In this document: in pieces, positions 46,801 through 55,051 of the stretch | Numbering within the stretch: the stretch's first letter is position 1 | How the letters are laid out: every line of letters starts with the position of its first letter | From: Leptolyngbya sp. FACHB-261 | GTDB taxonomy: Bacteria > Cyanobacteriota > Cyanobacteriia > FACHB-261 | Assembly: GCF_014696065.1 (NCBI RefSeq) | Contig: NZ_JACJPL010000022.1 | Coordinates: forward strand, 62,001 to 126,000 | Direction: 5' to 3' | DNA length: 64,000 nt | Translations under genes and position numbers: made by a program | The notes under the pieces: generated by a model | Told to the model about the DNA's origin: nothing | Database searches by the model: none | What the model saw: only the letters and a program-made list of their open reading frames with translations

Positions 46801-46950
46801 ATTCAACTCGCAGAGCGCTCCATACAGCTTGCGCACAAAGTTGCTGTCTCTGCGCGAGTAGGAAATGAAGATATCGTGGCTCAGCTTACCTTGGTTAGGT
46901 GTAGAGGCAGAATGGGCACCAGCCCCGGTCACGGAGGTAGCCTGACTCAT
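43837..46950 (-). CDS. TIR-domain, single-helix, coiled-coil, WD40-repeat protein
   Basis: The 1037 residues show four parts. A TIR domain (about 24-160) has SHDIFISYSRRDSNFV, WVDWQEILP, VFVISLTSIRSDICRREIEHAI with a candidate catalytic Glu97, and RLIPVVLHE. A linker (LEWDRAGRDRSFLLRGKDL, about 172-190) and one membrane helix (about 229-249) follow. A charged Ala/Glu/Arg coiled coil spans 255-345. The last two-thirds contain 14 WD40-like repeats (FSPDGR.LAS....D.TVKLW), enough for two seven-bladed propellers. TIR-WD40 proteins act in signalling or defence as NAD-cleaving effectors in some systems. It lies alone, downstream end close to the porin gene. Confidence 0.9.
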   Translation of the reverse strand: MSQATSVTGAGAHSASTPNQGKLSHDIFISYSRRDSNFVRKLYGALCELNHSVWVDWQEILPAEEWWKAIESAIESANTFVFVISLTSIRSDICRREIEHAIHHNKRLIPVVLHEPVEPQDREAIHTAVSVHNWIFFRQEEEFARNLQRLVQAVNTDLKYVRAHTRFLMRALEWDRAGRDRSFLLRGKDLKAAEEWLAQGTGQQPPVAPLHTPYIISSRRAQTQQQRLTLGAVCIALVGLTVLAAVAVAQKQTADEQRQEALNQRQEAITQRQRAERQRERAEQGERTAEEAKRTAEAAQKAEAERRKEAEAARTAEAAQRARAEAAQKAEAERRREAEVARQEAQQRLIQAFVSESEARFLADEGLESLITAVKAGQLFRSLHSGKATTGQATTQTQIAASLQQSLYASQERNRLVGHSDKVTSVSFSPDGQILVSGSADRTLKLWRLDGRLLRTLDEPQTRISSVVFSPDGQVFASSTDRVLKVWSRDGRLLRTLPTNHGNTITAIRFSPDGRTLASASRDATVKLWSLDGRLLRTLSGHQGFVQAISFSPDGRTLASASQDKTVKLWNVVDGAVRQTLAGKDGMNCVSFSPDGRSVATGGEDDAIQLWQVANGQLIKTLSGSPSRVAGSNSRDLAGITNLQFSRNGKALVSSRSDGLLQTWNIETGRFRLLSGTGAAVASLSLSPDGRTLASAGADKLVHLWNLAPGFSASDTLYSASFSPNGQWFATAGEDQGIQIWRTEGNAQLPAKVLPGDDPLYGLSFSPDGRFLASGGDDNLVKLWDIQRGWAPRSLKGEGHGDGIRSISFSPDGRLLASASLDETIKLWDIRQGRLLRILQHSDYVRSVSFSPDGQMLASSGDDKTIKLWRVANGTLLKTLNGHSSSVAAVSFSPDGRLLASASEDNTVKLWRVADGQRLHTITGHDGGVKSVSFSPDGRVLASSSADGTVKLWNVSDGSLLNTLVGHFNDVRRVVFSPNGRFLLSVSDNPTTNSANPTVILWNLGLNDLIARGCERLHDYLKTNPNVNAQDRRICLP

Positions 46951-47212
46951 AAATCATCACTCTGCGAGAGGCTTAGAGCCCTACAAAAGTCCAAGCTCAA
47001 ACGCTAAAATAAAGCAAAATCTGCTCCATGATATAACTTTCTCTAACCTAAGTTAGAGGGCTTAAACAGGTGGTTGTTACCTTTAAAGACTCTATATTTA
47101 TTACAGAGCTTCTTCTCGCAAGGGTTGTGAGTTAATTCGCAGCGCTTAAAAAACTTAAAATTGGCTATCCTTTAAGAGAGTTGGTTCAAGGTATTTTACC
47201 TTGGGCCGTTCG

Positions 47213-48058
47213 ATGTCGTTATTGGCTGTTTACAGAACCATGTTGTTGCAGAAACTAGAGCAACTCAGAATCCTGTTTGCCGAGATGGAGCGGGCTCTGA
47301 TTGCCTACTCTGGGGGCATCGATAGCACTCTGGTGGCCAAAATTGCCTACGACGTTCTAGGCGACCGAGCTTTAGCAGTCACTGCCGAATCGCCCTCCCT
47401 ACTCCCTGAAGATCTGGAAGACGCACGGGTTCAGGCGGCTGAAATCGGCATCACTCATGAAGTTGTCCAGACGCATGAGATGGACAACCCAAACTATCGA
47501 GAAAACCCAGTCAATCGCTGTTATTTCTGCAAAAGCGAGTTACACGACACACTCAAGCCTTTAGCCTTAGAGCGCGGCTACGCCTATGTTGTAGATGGCG
47601 TCAACGCCGATGACCTGAGCGATTACCGGCCCGGCATTCAGGCTGCCAAAGAGCGAGGTGCACGTTCGCCCTTGGCTGAAGTGGGAGTCACCAAAGTCGA
47701 GGTGCGTGAACTCGCCCGCAGGCTCAACTTGCCTTGGTGGGATAAACCTGCCCAACCTTGTCTGAGTTCCCGCTTTCCCTATGGCGAGGAGATTACCGTT
47801 GCCAAGCTGCAACGGGTTGGTCGCGGTGAGCGCTACCTGCGCAACCTGGGCTTAAAAAATTTGCGGGTGCGCTCTGAAGGCGACACTGCCCGCATCGAAC
47901 TACCCGCTGAGCAGATCAAAGAGTTTGTGCTCACCACAGAATTGCCAACCTTGGTAGCGGCCTTCCAGGATTACGGTTTTACCTATGTCACTCTGGATTT
48001 GGAAGGCTACCGCAGCGGCAAGCTCAACCAGGTGCTTCTGCAAACTAATCAACGCTGA
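47213..48058 (+). CDS. larE: ATP-dependent sulfur transferase LarE
   Basis: LarE inserts sulfur into the nickel-pincer precursor of lactate racemase-like enzymes. The protein has the PP-loop SGGIDST (about residues 33-39), SPSLLPEDLEDA, RCYFCKSEL with two cysteines, and PAQPCLSSR with the third. Bacterial LarE proteins fall into a one-cysteine sacrificial type and a three-cysteine type that carries a 4Fe-4S cluster; this one belongs to the three-cysteine type by motif. I prefer ATG 47213; TTG 47201 and ATG 47240 are other options. larB, larC and a lactate racemase-like larA are not in the window. Confidence 0.92.
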   Translation: MSLLAVYRTMLLQKLEQLRILFAEMERALIAYSGGIDSTLVAKIAYDVLGDRALAVTAESPSLLPEDLEDARVQAAEIGITHEVVQTHEMDNPNYRENPVNRCYFCKSELHDTLKPLALERGYAYVVDGVNADDLSDYRPGIQAAKERGARSPLAEVGVTKVEVRELARRLNLPWWDKPAQPCLSSRFPYGEEITVAKLQRVGRGERYLRNLGLKNLRVRSEGDTARIELPAEQIKEFVLTTELPTLVAAFQDYGFTYVTLDLEGYRSGKLNQVLLQTNQR

Positions 48059-48097
48059 CTCAGCAAGGCTGAGAACGCTGACTCAGCAAGGCTGAGA
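48052..48097. repeat. Perfect 23-base tandem duplication at the larE stop
   Basis: ACGCTGACTCAGCAAGGCTGAGA occupies 48052-48074 and again 48075-48097. It covers the TGA stop of larE. Each copy includes CTCAGC-AAG-GCTGAG, a 6-pair hairpin. It may work as a 3'-end stabiliser or be slippage. Confidence 0.85.
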
Positions 48098-48176
48098 TCG
48101 ATCCTGCCGGCTATCAGCCTAGCTAGTCAGCAGGATTAATCTCAACCAGAGCCAATAAGCCAAGGCAAACCTAGCC

Positions 48177-49130
48177 TCAATTCCTCTGGGAGGGGCTGCT
48201 AATTTGATTCCAAGCCCGAATCACGGTTTGCAGGGGTTGAGGCAGTTGGTCCTGCCCCATATCAACGTAGCCCATGCTGCCAGCGCGGCTCACTAAGGTC
48301 ACATTGATAAAGTCAGCTGCCCCAGGAGGTGCAGTGTAATTCTGGCCCTTGTAGCTGTCAAAGCGCTGTTGGGCGAGCAGACGCTGAAACGCCTGGACCT
48401 GACGACGAGAGACACGATGGGTCCGCGGTTGAGCTGCTGCACCACTGGAGCTCACCAGCACCCGGATTACTCTTCCGTCGCGCATTAGGGTCGTCTTGTA
48501 GGTCTGCCCAGCAAAACCACCACTGCTAATCGCTTGAAACACTTCTCCCTCTGCTAGTGCAGGCGCAGGTTCCGGTTGGGGCCTTTGTCCTGTGGGGCTT
48601 TGTGGGGGCCTTTGCGCGGGTGGCTGTTGTACCGGATTGGGAGAAGGGGTGGCGCTAGGGGAAGGCAACTGGCTGGTAGTGGGAGGTTCTAGTTGCAACA
48701 CCTGTCCATCGGCATTGGTGCGGTAGGTCCAAGCCTGACGCCCATCAGACAGAGTGATGCGCCAACCCTCAACTAACGCCTGCAAACACAGTTGTTCAAG
48801 AGTGCCAAGCCCCAAACAGCCATCTGTCCAAGTTTGCCGACTGGCTGCAATTACCCGCAGTTGAGTAGCTGGGATGCCCACCCGATTTGACAGATCTTGC
48901 TGTACTCGCCTCAGCAGGGCTGGTGGCAGTGCTGGGTCTGGTTGGGCTTGAGTCAATTCGAGCACTGGTAACGAGTGAGGAGTGGCGAGAACCGCTTGGG
49001 GCAGGACTAGACCCATGCCCAGAGACAAAGTAGCGAGCAGAACAGCCGCACGAAGCGGTTGGTGGCAGAGATCTAAGGGTTTCACGGTTGCACAGAGAGA
49101 GTGAGCGCCAGGGAGCTGGACCGATCCCAT
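48177..49130 (-). CDS. Secreted cyanobacterial protein of unknown function
   Basis: An N-terminal membrane segment (LRAAVLLATLSLGMGLVLPQAVLA) looks like a signal peptide, with residues before it unusually long. An 80-residue domain follows (VQQDLSNRVGIPATQLRVIAASRQTWTDGCLGL, LQALVEGWRITLSDGRQAWTYRT, VLQLE) that recurs in many secreted cyanobacterial proteins. Then comes a Pro/Gln-rich linker (about 150-190) and a C-terminal domain with AISSGGFAGQTYKTTL and FINVTLVSRAGSMGYVD. The linker suggests two independent domains outside the cell. Confidence 0.7.
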   Translation of the reverse strand: MGSVQLPGAHSLCATVKPLDLCHQPLRAAVLLATLSLGMGLVLPQAVLATPHSLPVLELTQAQPDPALPPALLRRVQQDLSNRVGIPATQLRVIAASRQTWTDGCLGLGTLEQLCLQALVEGWRITLSDGRQAWTYRTNADGQVLQLEPPTTSQLPSPSATPSPNPVQQPPAQRPPQSPTGQRPQPEPAPALAEGEVFQAISSGGFAGQTYKTTLMRDGRVIRVLVSSSGAAAQPRTHRVSRRQVQAFQRLLAQQRFDSYKGQNYTAPPGAADFINVTLVSRAGSMGYVDMGQDQLPQPLQTVIRAWNQISSPSQRN

Positions 49131-49305
49131 AAGCCGAAGACAAAGATCGCGGGAAGGGTCAGCCTTTAGCCAAGTTTTGAGGATCCAAGTCTTGAACCTG
49201 AACCAGGCTTTCCCGACCCAAGCTCCCCAGACGCCCGCCTAGCTGCCTGAGTTCCACCACCAGGCTTGGGCAGGTGATGGACCTGGAGGGGCTTGAGATT
49301 GAGCT

Positions 49306-50637
49306 TTAGCGGGCTAAGGGTAAGGCACGGGGCAGACGGATCGTTAGTAATAGGTTGGAGAGGCTGTTATTAACCGCACGGCCTTGAGGGGTGAAACGAT
49401 CAAAGCCAAAGTCGTTGTCATTGCCCACCGCAATCGTGTTGGCATCAACCACCGTCAACCCTTCGATTTTGTCAGGCATATTTGGCAGCTTGCTGAGGTC
49501 TACTAGCAGCGTCTTGCCGACGGGCGTGATGTTATTTTCCGCAAGTTGCGCAGGCGTGAGCGCCTCCAGCGAATTGCCAGTATTTTGCAGATCACTCCAA
49601 CGGCTGCCCAAAATATTAGTGGCTCGGCTGAGATCGATTTGATAGATGTGGGCGACTTTATCGGTGCGCTCATCAACCAGGAGTGTGGTTGGATTCACAA
49701 AGGCCACATCGCTCAGCTTCATTTCGCCTTGATCGGCTTCCCGAAACGTCCTTGATGGCTCAGCCACATAAACATATTCCGCCACTGGCCTAAGAGAGCG
49801 GGTATCAACTACAAGCAGTCGGATCATGCGAGAAGCCCGACCAATATCTTTAGTTGGAAAATCGAGAGGGCTTTGCAACACCGCAAAGATACGCGAACCA
49901 TCTCGGCTTAAGGTTAAGCCCTCAAAGCCGCGATTGCCCCGACGCTTACTGTAGATAGCGGGCAGAACCGCACGGACATCAGTATCCGCAGTTAAGGTTA
50001 GTCCTCCAGGTACCAGGCGATATAAGACCGTACCATTAGGAGCAATCTGAGCCAGACTGGGGCTGTACTCATCACAAACCCAAAAGCTGCCATCTTGAGC
50101 GCGGGCCAGTCCTTCAATGTCTAAACCATTGGGATTTAAGGCTAAACGGGTTTGGCCATCAAAGCTGTAAGGAGTTTCATCCGCTTCAGTATTGGAAATA
50201 CCGGTAACCGGCTGACCGCTGCGAGTGCGAATTATGGTTTGGCCAATGATTTGTAACTGATCGCCCACGGTGCGTAGCTTATAGATGACTGGGCTATATT
50301 CTGGTACTGGAAAGGTGCGGCGACGATCCTCGCCTACGCGAACCTGACCATTCGGTCCACGATCGGCGACGGCATAAAACGTATTTTCCGGATCGCCACT
50401 CATGTGATGCAAGCCCGAAAATAGCCCTCCCAGCTGTAGTCCCCGGTCATCGCGAACTTGACCAGGCCAAGCCCGCTCTTGAGCCGCTTTCAGCGCAACA
50501 GGATTAAGACTATAGCGACCTAAAATTGTGGGCTCTCCAAGGTTAGCTTGAGCCTGACCTTGAACTTGCTGACCGGAAATCGCCCAAGCAATTGCTAACA
50601 GTCCTGTGAGTCCAACTAGGGTAAGTAACCGATGCAT
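49306..50637 (-). CDS. Secreted esterase-like phytase-family protein
   Basis: From ATG 50637 the protein begins with a signal peptide (HRLLTLVGLTGLLAIAWAISG). The rest is a beta-propeller-like domain of the esterase-like phytase family: GGLFSGLHHMSGDPENTFYAVADRGPNG, LALNPNGLDIEGLARAQDGSFWVCDEYSPSL, FEGLTLSRDGSRIFAV, and DKIEGLTVVDANTIAVGNDNDFGFD. The frame reads 37 codons further up, but that segment contains no signal. Members hydrolyse phosphate or carboxylic esters outside the cell. The function is inferred from the fold alone. The region 50638-51166 has no gene that I can support. Confidence 0.85.
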   Translation of the reverse strand: MHRLLTLVGLTGLLAIAWAISGQQVQGQAQANLGEPTILGRYSLNPVALKAAQERAWPGQVRDDRGLQLGGLFSGLHHMSGDPENTFYAVADRGPNGQVRVGEDRRRTFPVPEYSPVIYKLRTVGDQLQIIGQTIIRTRSGQPVTGISNTEADETPYSFDGQTRLALNPNGLDIEGLARAQDGSFWVCDEYSPSLAQIAPNGTVLYRLVPGGLTLTADTDVRAVLPAIYSKRRGNRGFEGLTLSRDGSRIFAVLQSPLDFPTKDIGRASRMIRLLVVDTRSLRPVAEYVYVAEPSRTFREADQGEMKLSDVAFVNPTTLLVDERTDKVAHIYQIDLSRATNILGSRWSDLQNTGNSLEALTPAQLAENNITPVGKTLLVDLSKLPNMPDKIEGLTVVDANTIAVGNDNDFGFDRFTPQGRAVNNSLSNLLLTIRLPRALPLAR

Positions 50638-51166
50638 TGCTAGCCTCACTACCACGGTAAACGACACCCCTAGATCCTCCTGCTTGAAGGTTAAATCTTG
50701 GTAAGCAAACTGGAATCTTCGTGATAGTCGAGAGTGAGTTTTCCACAAGCTGTTTGCCCTGCTGTGGAAAAAGTTGAGCCGAAATTGCCAGTTGATTGGC
50801 GGAGCTTCGCTCGCAGATCAAGGACTTCAAATCCTCATGTGCTAGCTGAAGAATTGGGCAGTTAACTGCTACCAATACAGTAGGTCCAAAACTACTAAAA
50901 GCTTTTGCCGGTCAAGTTTTCAGGCATTGCTCAGAGTGACCCAGCAGGCAGCTTAGTCATAGTGGATAACGGGGTTAAGCCGCAGAGCAAGACCTGCTTA
51001 GCAGCCTGATCAACTGACTGGGAAGCCCGACCACATTTCTCAATCTGTACGGTCAGACAAAAAGTTTTCCACAGCTATAGGAGCTAAGCCGAGAGCTGAG
51101 CGGAAGGTTAATTTACCTCCCAAACTCGGCTTCTCACTCGCTCTCTCGCCCGACCTTTCAAGGGCT

Positions 51167-51613
51167 TTACTCAGAGGTTAAAGCACGAGTTATGGCACTA
51201 ATCGAGCCGAGGCGGTCGCGTAGCTGTTCGAGCCTTGCATTGCTATCGACTGGGTCACGGGGTGGCAAAGTCTCGGAATTGGGCCAATTAGCCATGCCCT
51301 CACAAACGCAGCTCAGCCCCTGCGTCTGACCAGAGGTGCAAACGGGCACTAGAACCGAGCAACGGGCGCAACCCTCAATCGCCCACTGCTCAGTTAGCAA
51401 CGTCTGGATTGTCTGCTCAGTTCCTTCTAGATAACAGTCTCCTGTTTGAGGGTCGCTCACTCGCTCCCACAGAGCTTCAAACTCAGGAGTATAACCATTG
51501 CCTTGCAAAATCCGGCTCGGCGCTAGCCGCTGGTCGCTCTCCTGAATGACGATTGACTTGCCCAACTGCAACCAGTGAGCAAGGTAGCGTTTGACTTCGT
51601 GAGCAGCTGCCAT
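51167..51613 (-). CDS. Conserved cyanobacterial hypothetical protein
   Basis: A 148-residue soluble protein. Features: MAAAHEVKRYLAHWLQLGKSIVI, EALWERVSDPQTGDCYLEGTEQTIQTLLTEQW, then CARCSVLVPVCTSGQTQGLSCVCEG with six cysteines in a short span, possibly a zinc or Fe-S site. I recall relatives in other cyanobacteria with the same TGDCYLEGTEQTIQ block, but no function. It is followed on the same strand, after a gap, by nothing that suggests an operon. TGDCYLEGT is the most diagnostic string. Confidence 0.65.
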   Translation of the reverse strand: MAAAHEVKRYLAHWLQLGKSIVIQESDQRLAPSRILQGNGYTPEFEALWERVSDPQTGDCYLEGTEQTIQTLLTEQWAIEGCARCSVLVPVCTSGQTQGLSCVCEGMANWPNSETLPPRDPVDSNARLEQLRDRLGSISAITRALTSE

Positions 51614-51841
51614 GAAACTCCAAGGAATGATTTTGCCAAGATGATTTTGAGGTGTTTTGGTGCGAAGATCAACGCCACACTGAGCCCCTCGAACTCCTCG
51701 ATCGTAGTGCGTTCCACTCAGAAACTACTAGGTTGCCACCAAAGTTGTTCACGAAGCTTGAGCTTGGTTTACAGATCACTACAGGCGCTACTTTTATAGA
51801 TGGCATATATGGCTCTGTAGACGGGGCTCGGGATAACGACC

Positions 51842-52609
51842 CTAGGGACAATAGCTGCTGATTACCCGTCCACCACCTCGGAACTGAGCAAAGTAACGCA
51901 GGCTAACGGGGTCATTAACAGTTGCCGACAAGTGATCAACGCCAATGCCATTGCGACCCTGATCAACGCCGGAACTGTGTAGATAGCGACCCTCGCCCAG
52001 CACCAAGCCCACATGGGTCGCTCGATAGTCGGCAGGTCCAAAAAATACTAGATCCCCAGGCTGTAGCTCAGCTAGAGCAACGGGTTTGACAAAGGCTTCC
52101 TGCTGATAAGCATCGCGGGGTAACCAAATCCCAGCGGACTGAAATGCTGCCTGCATCAGACCGGAGCAATCGTAGTTCGGCCCCACTGTACCGCCCCAAA
52201 GATAATAGTTCGCTTGGGCAGAAGCCTGAAGCGCAAATTGAATCACTTGGGGCAGTCGAGCCTGAATCTGCTCAAGGTTAAGCTCGGCTGGCTGATAGGC
52301 ATTGGCGGCAGGCTGCACCTGAGTTTCGTCTTGAGGATCGAGCCAACCTGGATAGTTGTCCTCAACCAGTCGAATTAGTTTGGCCTGCACATTCTCTGGC
52401 TGGTCACTGACTCGCTCCTTAGGCTGTTCTGCCCTAGCTAGAACAACCTGAGCTTGGCCTGACTCAGGTTGTTCTGGCTCAAATCTCGATGAATCTGGAG
52501 AGTCGTAACAGAAGTAACGCCCTGCTGCCATTTGGGTCGCTAGGCGGCTCAAATCAGGCCCGTCGTAAACATTCAGCGCCCTCAGCGCTTGATACTGAAC
52601 TACTTGCAT
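51842..52609 (-). CDS. NlpC/P60-family (C40) peptidoglycan endopeptidase
   Basis: From ATG 52609 the protein begins MQVVQYQALRALNVYDGPD, an SH3-like N-terminal domain as in the Anabaena/Nostoc gamma-D-glutamyl-diamino-acid endopeptidases. The catalytic NlpC/P60 domain has YLWGGTVGPNYDCSG with the active Cys, LQPGDLVFF, THVGLVL with the His and YLHSSG. No signal peptide is visible, as in the characterised cyanobacterial enzymes. It should cut between D-Glu and diaminopimelate in murein recycling. A further 11 codons upstream are open but weak as a start. Divergent with the response regulator gene. Confidence 0.88.
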   Translation of the reverse strand: MQVVQYQALRALNVYDGPDLSRLATQMAAGRYFCYDSPDSSRFEPEQPESGQAQVVLARAEQPKERVSDQPENVQAKLIRLVEDNYPGWLDPQDETQVQPAANAYQPAELNLEQIQARLPQVIQFALQASAQANYYLWGGTVGPNYDCSGLMQAAFQSAGIWLPRDAYQQEAFVKPVALAELQPGDLVFFGPADYRATHVGLVLGEGRYLHSSGVDQGRNGIGVDHLSATVNDPVSLRYFAQFRGGGRVISSYCP

Positions 52610-52699
52610 TTTGTTTGTGCATTTTGTTGGGGATACCCCCACGAACGCCCACTGCGGTTCAGAATAAAACCGTGTATCTACCGTGAATCATAAGCAGCT

Positions 52700-53359
52700 A
52701 TGAGCAACTCTGAACCCAATGGGGCGACAACTGTGCTCATTGTCGAGGATGACCCGATGATGCAAGCGGGTCTAGAAGTAGCCCTGGGAATGCTACCGGA
52801 CCTAGAGATCGTTGGCTCAGCGGCAGATGGGGTTGCTGGGGTGTTGGCTGCTAAGCGGTTGCAGCCTGATGTCGTGCTCATGGATATCGCCATGCCTCGC
52901 ATGGACGGCATTGAGGCGACTGTCCAGATCAAGCGCAGCCGACCTCAGACCCGCGTGATCATGCTGACGTCTTACACCAATGGCACTGAAGTGATTGCAG
53001 CTCTCGCCAGTGGCGCCGATGCCTATTGCGTCAAAGGCTCTAGCCCAGACACTGTGCTGTTTGCAATTGAGGCTGCCCTGGCTGGAACCGGCTACCTGGA
53101 TCCGTTGGTGGCTCGTCAGGTTTTCGACCGGCTCAAACCGCCTGGCAAAGGCAATACTCAAGTTTTTGGTACGCTCTCTATTCGTGAACTGGAAGTGCTG
53201 AGGTTAGTGGTGGAAGGTATGAGCAACCAGGAGATTGCCGATGCTCTGACCTTAAGCCAAAACACGATCAAAACCCATGTGCGCAGCATCATGAACAAGC
53301 TCTCTGTGGATGACCGAGTCCAAGCAGCAGTCAAAGCATTGCGGGCCGGTTTGGTCTAA
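52700..53359 (+). CDS. NarL/FixJ-type response regulator
   Basis: Receiver domain (1-125) with acidic VEDDP, phospho-acceptor Asp62 in LMDIAMPRMDG, conserved MLTSY and CVKGSS lysine; C-terminal LuxR HTH (LSIRELEVLRLVVEGMSNQEIADALTLSQNTIKTHVRSIMNKL). The pair with the following histidine kinase (18 bases on) suggests one two-component system. In cyanobacteria such NarL types control many genes; the target is not known. The intergenic space to the divergent peptidase is 90 bases. Confidence 0.93.
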   Translation: MSNSEPNGATTVLIVEDDPMMQAGLEVALGMLPDLEIVGSAADGVAGVLAAKRLQPDVVLMDIAMPRMDGIEATVQIKRSRPQTRVIMLTSYTNGTEVIAALASGADAYCVKGSSPDTVLFAIEAALAGTGYLDPLVARQVFDRLKPPGKGNTQVFGTLSIRELEVLRLVVEGMSNQEIADALTLSQNTIKTHVRSIMNKLSVDDRVQAAVKALRAGLV

Positions 53360-53376
53360 CGGTTGAGCTAAACTTT

Positions 53377-55035
53377 ATGGCGCGTCCGGTTAAGCGTAGA
53401 CACAACAGAAAGCGGCTAGTGCAACTGAGCCTGCTGGGGGCCCTGAGTTGCTTGGGCACCTGGCTTTTAGGCGGCGAGCTTTGGCGCGAGGTTGGGCTAG
53501 CCCAGACCTCAGTTAGTCAACTGGCAAGTGACAGCTTGCAGGAGGCACAAATATTGGGACTGACTGGGGAGGTGGCTCTGGTCAGCCTGCTGATGGTGGC
53601 GCTGCACCGCCTCAAAGTCTGGTTGGGGTTGCTGCCCCTTTATCTATATCTGGGTATCATCTGCTTGCTGCTGTTTCCGCCGGGCTTGGCAGTACAGCTC
53701 ACAGATACCTGGGCCGTCTACCGTTCCTCGGCGCTTTATCTGGCAGCGCTGCTCAATGGCATTGTGTTGCTCTACACCCTGGAAGGAACAGCAGAGGCTC
53801 GCAAGGCGATTGCCAGCCTGTTGCTAGCTTGTGGGGCCATCTACATCTTGCAAGCCTTGAGTGCTCTGCAAGCCATTAATCCCCTGACTTTCTCGCCTGA
53901 TTTTGCTGACAAAATCTGGTTCAAAGTTCCTGACCCCTTGCAATTTTTGGCGGCGGGCCTGTCGCTCACCGTGGATAGCTTGGTGCTGGTTGGGCTGTAT
54001 CAGTTTTTGGTGAACCGGCTCAAAACAGTGCCCTTACCTTTGTCACTGTTTGGTGCTTATTTGGTTACCGTTGCGCTAGACAGCATTGTCTTTTGGCTAC
54101 TCTACGGCCACTTCGATTCACCCAGCTTGATTGACTTTTTCTACACCGACACCGTTGCCAAGTTGGGAGGCAGCATCGTCAGCGGCATTGTAGTGATGAC
54201 TTATATTGGCTGGCTATTCCGCCAAAATCGAGATGAGTTGCGCAACGGTGTGCTCAATCGCCCAGCTCTGATGATTGTGTTGCCCCGTCGTCAATTTGAA
54301 CAAATGCAAGCCGCCTTAGCTGCCCAACGGCGGCAGGAAGAATTCGTCGCGACCCTCACCCACGATCTGCGTACGCCTCTGATGGGCATGTTGATGGTCC
54401 TGAAGTCGCTGACCCACACCCGTGCGCTCGGCGCCACTGAACTGGCGCCCCTTAAAGGTGCTGTCTTAGAAGGCATGATCCACGCAGGCGAGCGACAGCT
54501 CAACTTGATCAACACGCTGCTCGAAGTCCACCAAAACGACACTCGAGGACCGAGCATCCACCCCAAGATCCAGCCCCTTCAGCCCAGCTTAGAAGGAGCC
54601 GTGGCAACGGTTCAGACTTTACTGATTGAGCAGCAATCTCAGCTAGAACTGGTTATTCCGACGGACTTGCCCCCGCTTGAGTTCGACGCCAACCAGGTGC
54701 AACGGGTGCTCGAAAACCTCCTGGGCAACGCGCTACGCCACAACCCTGAGCCGATCAACATTGTGCTTTCGGTTGAGCAACGGGGGCAGTCCTACTGGAT
54801 TCGGGTTCAAGACAATGGCGTTGGCCTCACGGCTGAGGAGTGCGAGCAGTTGTTTGAACGCCACAGTCGAGGTACCCACAATTGGCGCAGTGCCAGTTCT
54901 GGTTTGGGTCTGTATCTATGCCGTCAAATTGTAGAGGCCCACGGTGGCCGCATTTGGGCTGAATCATTGGCCACGGGCGGGGCAGCTTTCAACTTTACTC
55001 TGCCCAATAGACCAGTCTCTCAGGAGCTTGCCTAA
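53377..55035 (+). CDS. Membrane sensor histidine kinase, partner of the response regulator
   Basis: The first 270 residues form a membrane sensor with seven or so helices (VALVSLLMVALHRLKVWLGLLPLYLYLGII, LAALLNGIVLLYTLEGT, SLLLACGAIYILQALSAL, LFGAYLVTVALDSIVFWLLYG, IVSGIVVMTYIGWLF); such transporter-like sensors are known as VUPS-type in some reports, a match I hold weakly. The kinase core has TLTHDLRTPLMGML with His329, NLLGNALRHNPEP, VQDNGVGL and SSGLGLYLCRQI. An acidic first segment suggests binding of a small hydrophobic ligand. No PAS or HAMP domain is seen. Confidence 0.9.
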   Translation: MARPVKRRHNRKRLVQLSLLGALSCLGTWLLGGELWREVGLAQTSVSQLASDSLQEAQILGLTGEVALVSLLMVALHRLKVWLGLLPLYLYLGIICLLLFPPGLAVQLTDTWAVYRSSALYLAALLNGIVLLYTLEGTAEARKAIASLLLACGAIYILQALSALQAINPLTFSPDFADKIWFKVPDPLQFLAAGLSLTVDSLVLVGLYQFLVNRLKTVPLPLSLFGAYLVTVALDSIVFWLLYGHFDSPSLIDFFYTDTVAKLGGSIVSGIVVMTYIGWLFRQNRDELRNGVLNRPALMIVLPRRQFEQMQAALAAQRRQEEFVATLTHDLRTPLMGMLMVLKSLTHTRALGATELAPLKGAVLEGMIHAGERQLNLINTLLEVHQNDTRGPSIHPKIQPLQPSLEGAVATVQTLLIEQQSQLELVIPTDLPPLEFDANQVQRVLENLLGNALRHNPEPINIVLSVEQRGQSYWIRVQDNGVGLTAEECEQLFERHSRGTHNWRSASSGLGLYLCRQIVEAHGGRIWAESLATGGAAFNFTLPNRPVSQELA

Positions 55036-55051
55036 GGCAAGGAGCCCTAAG

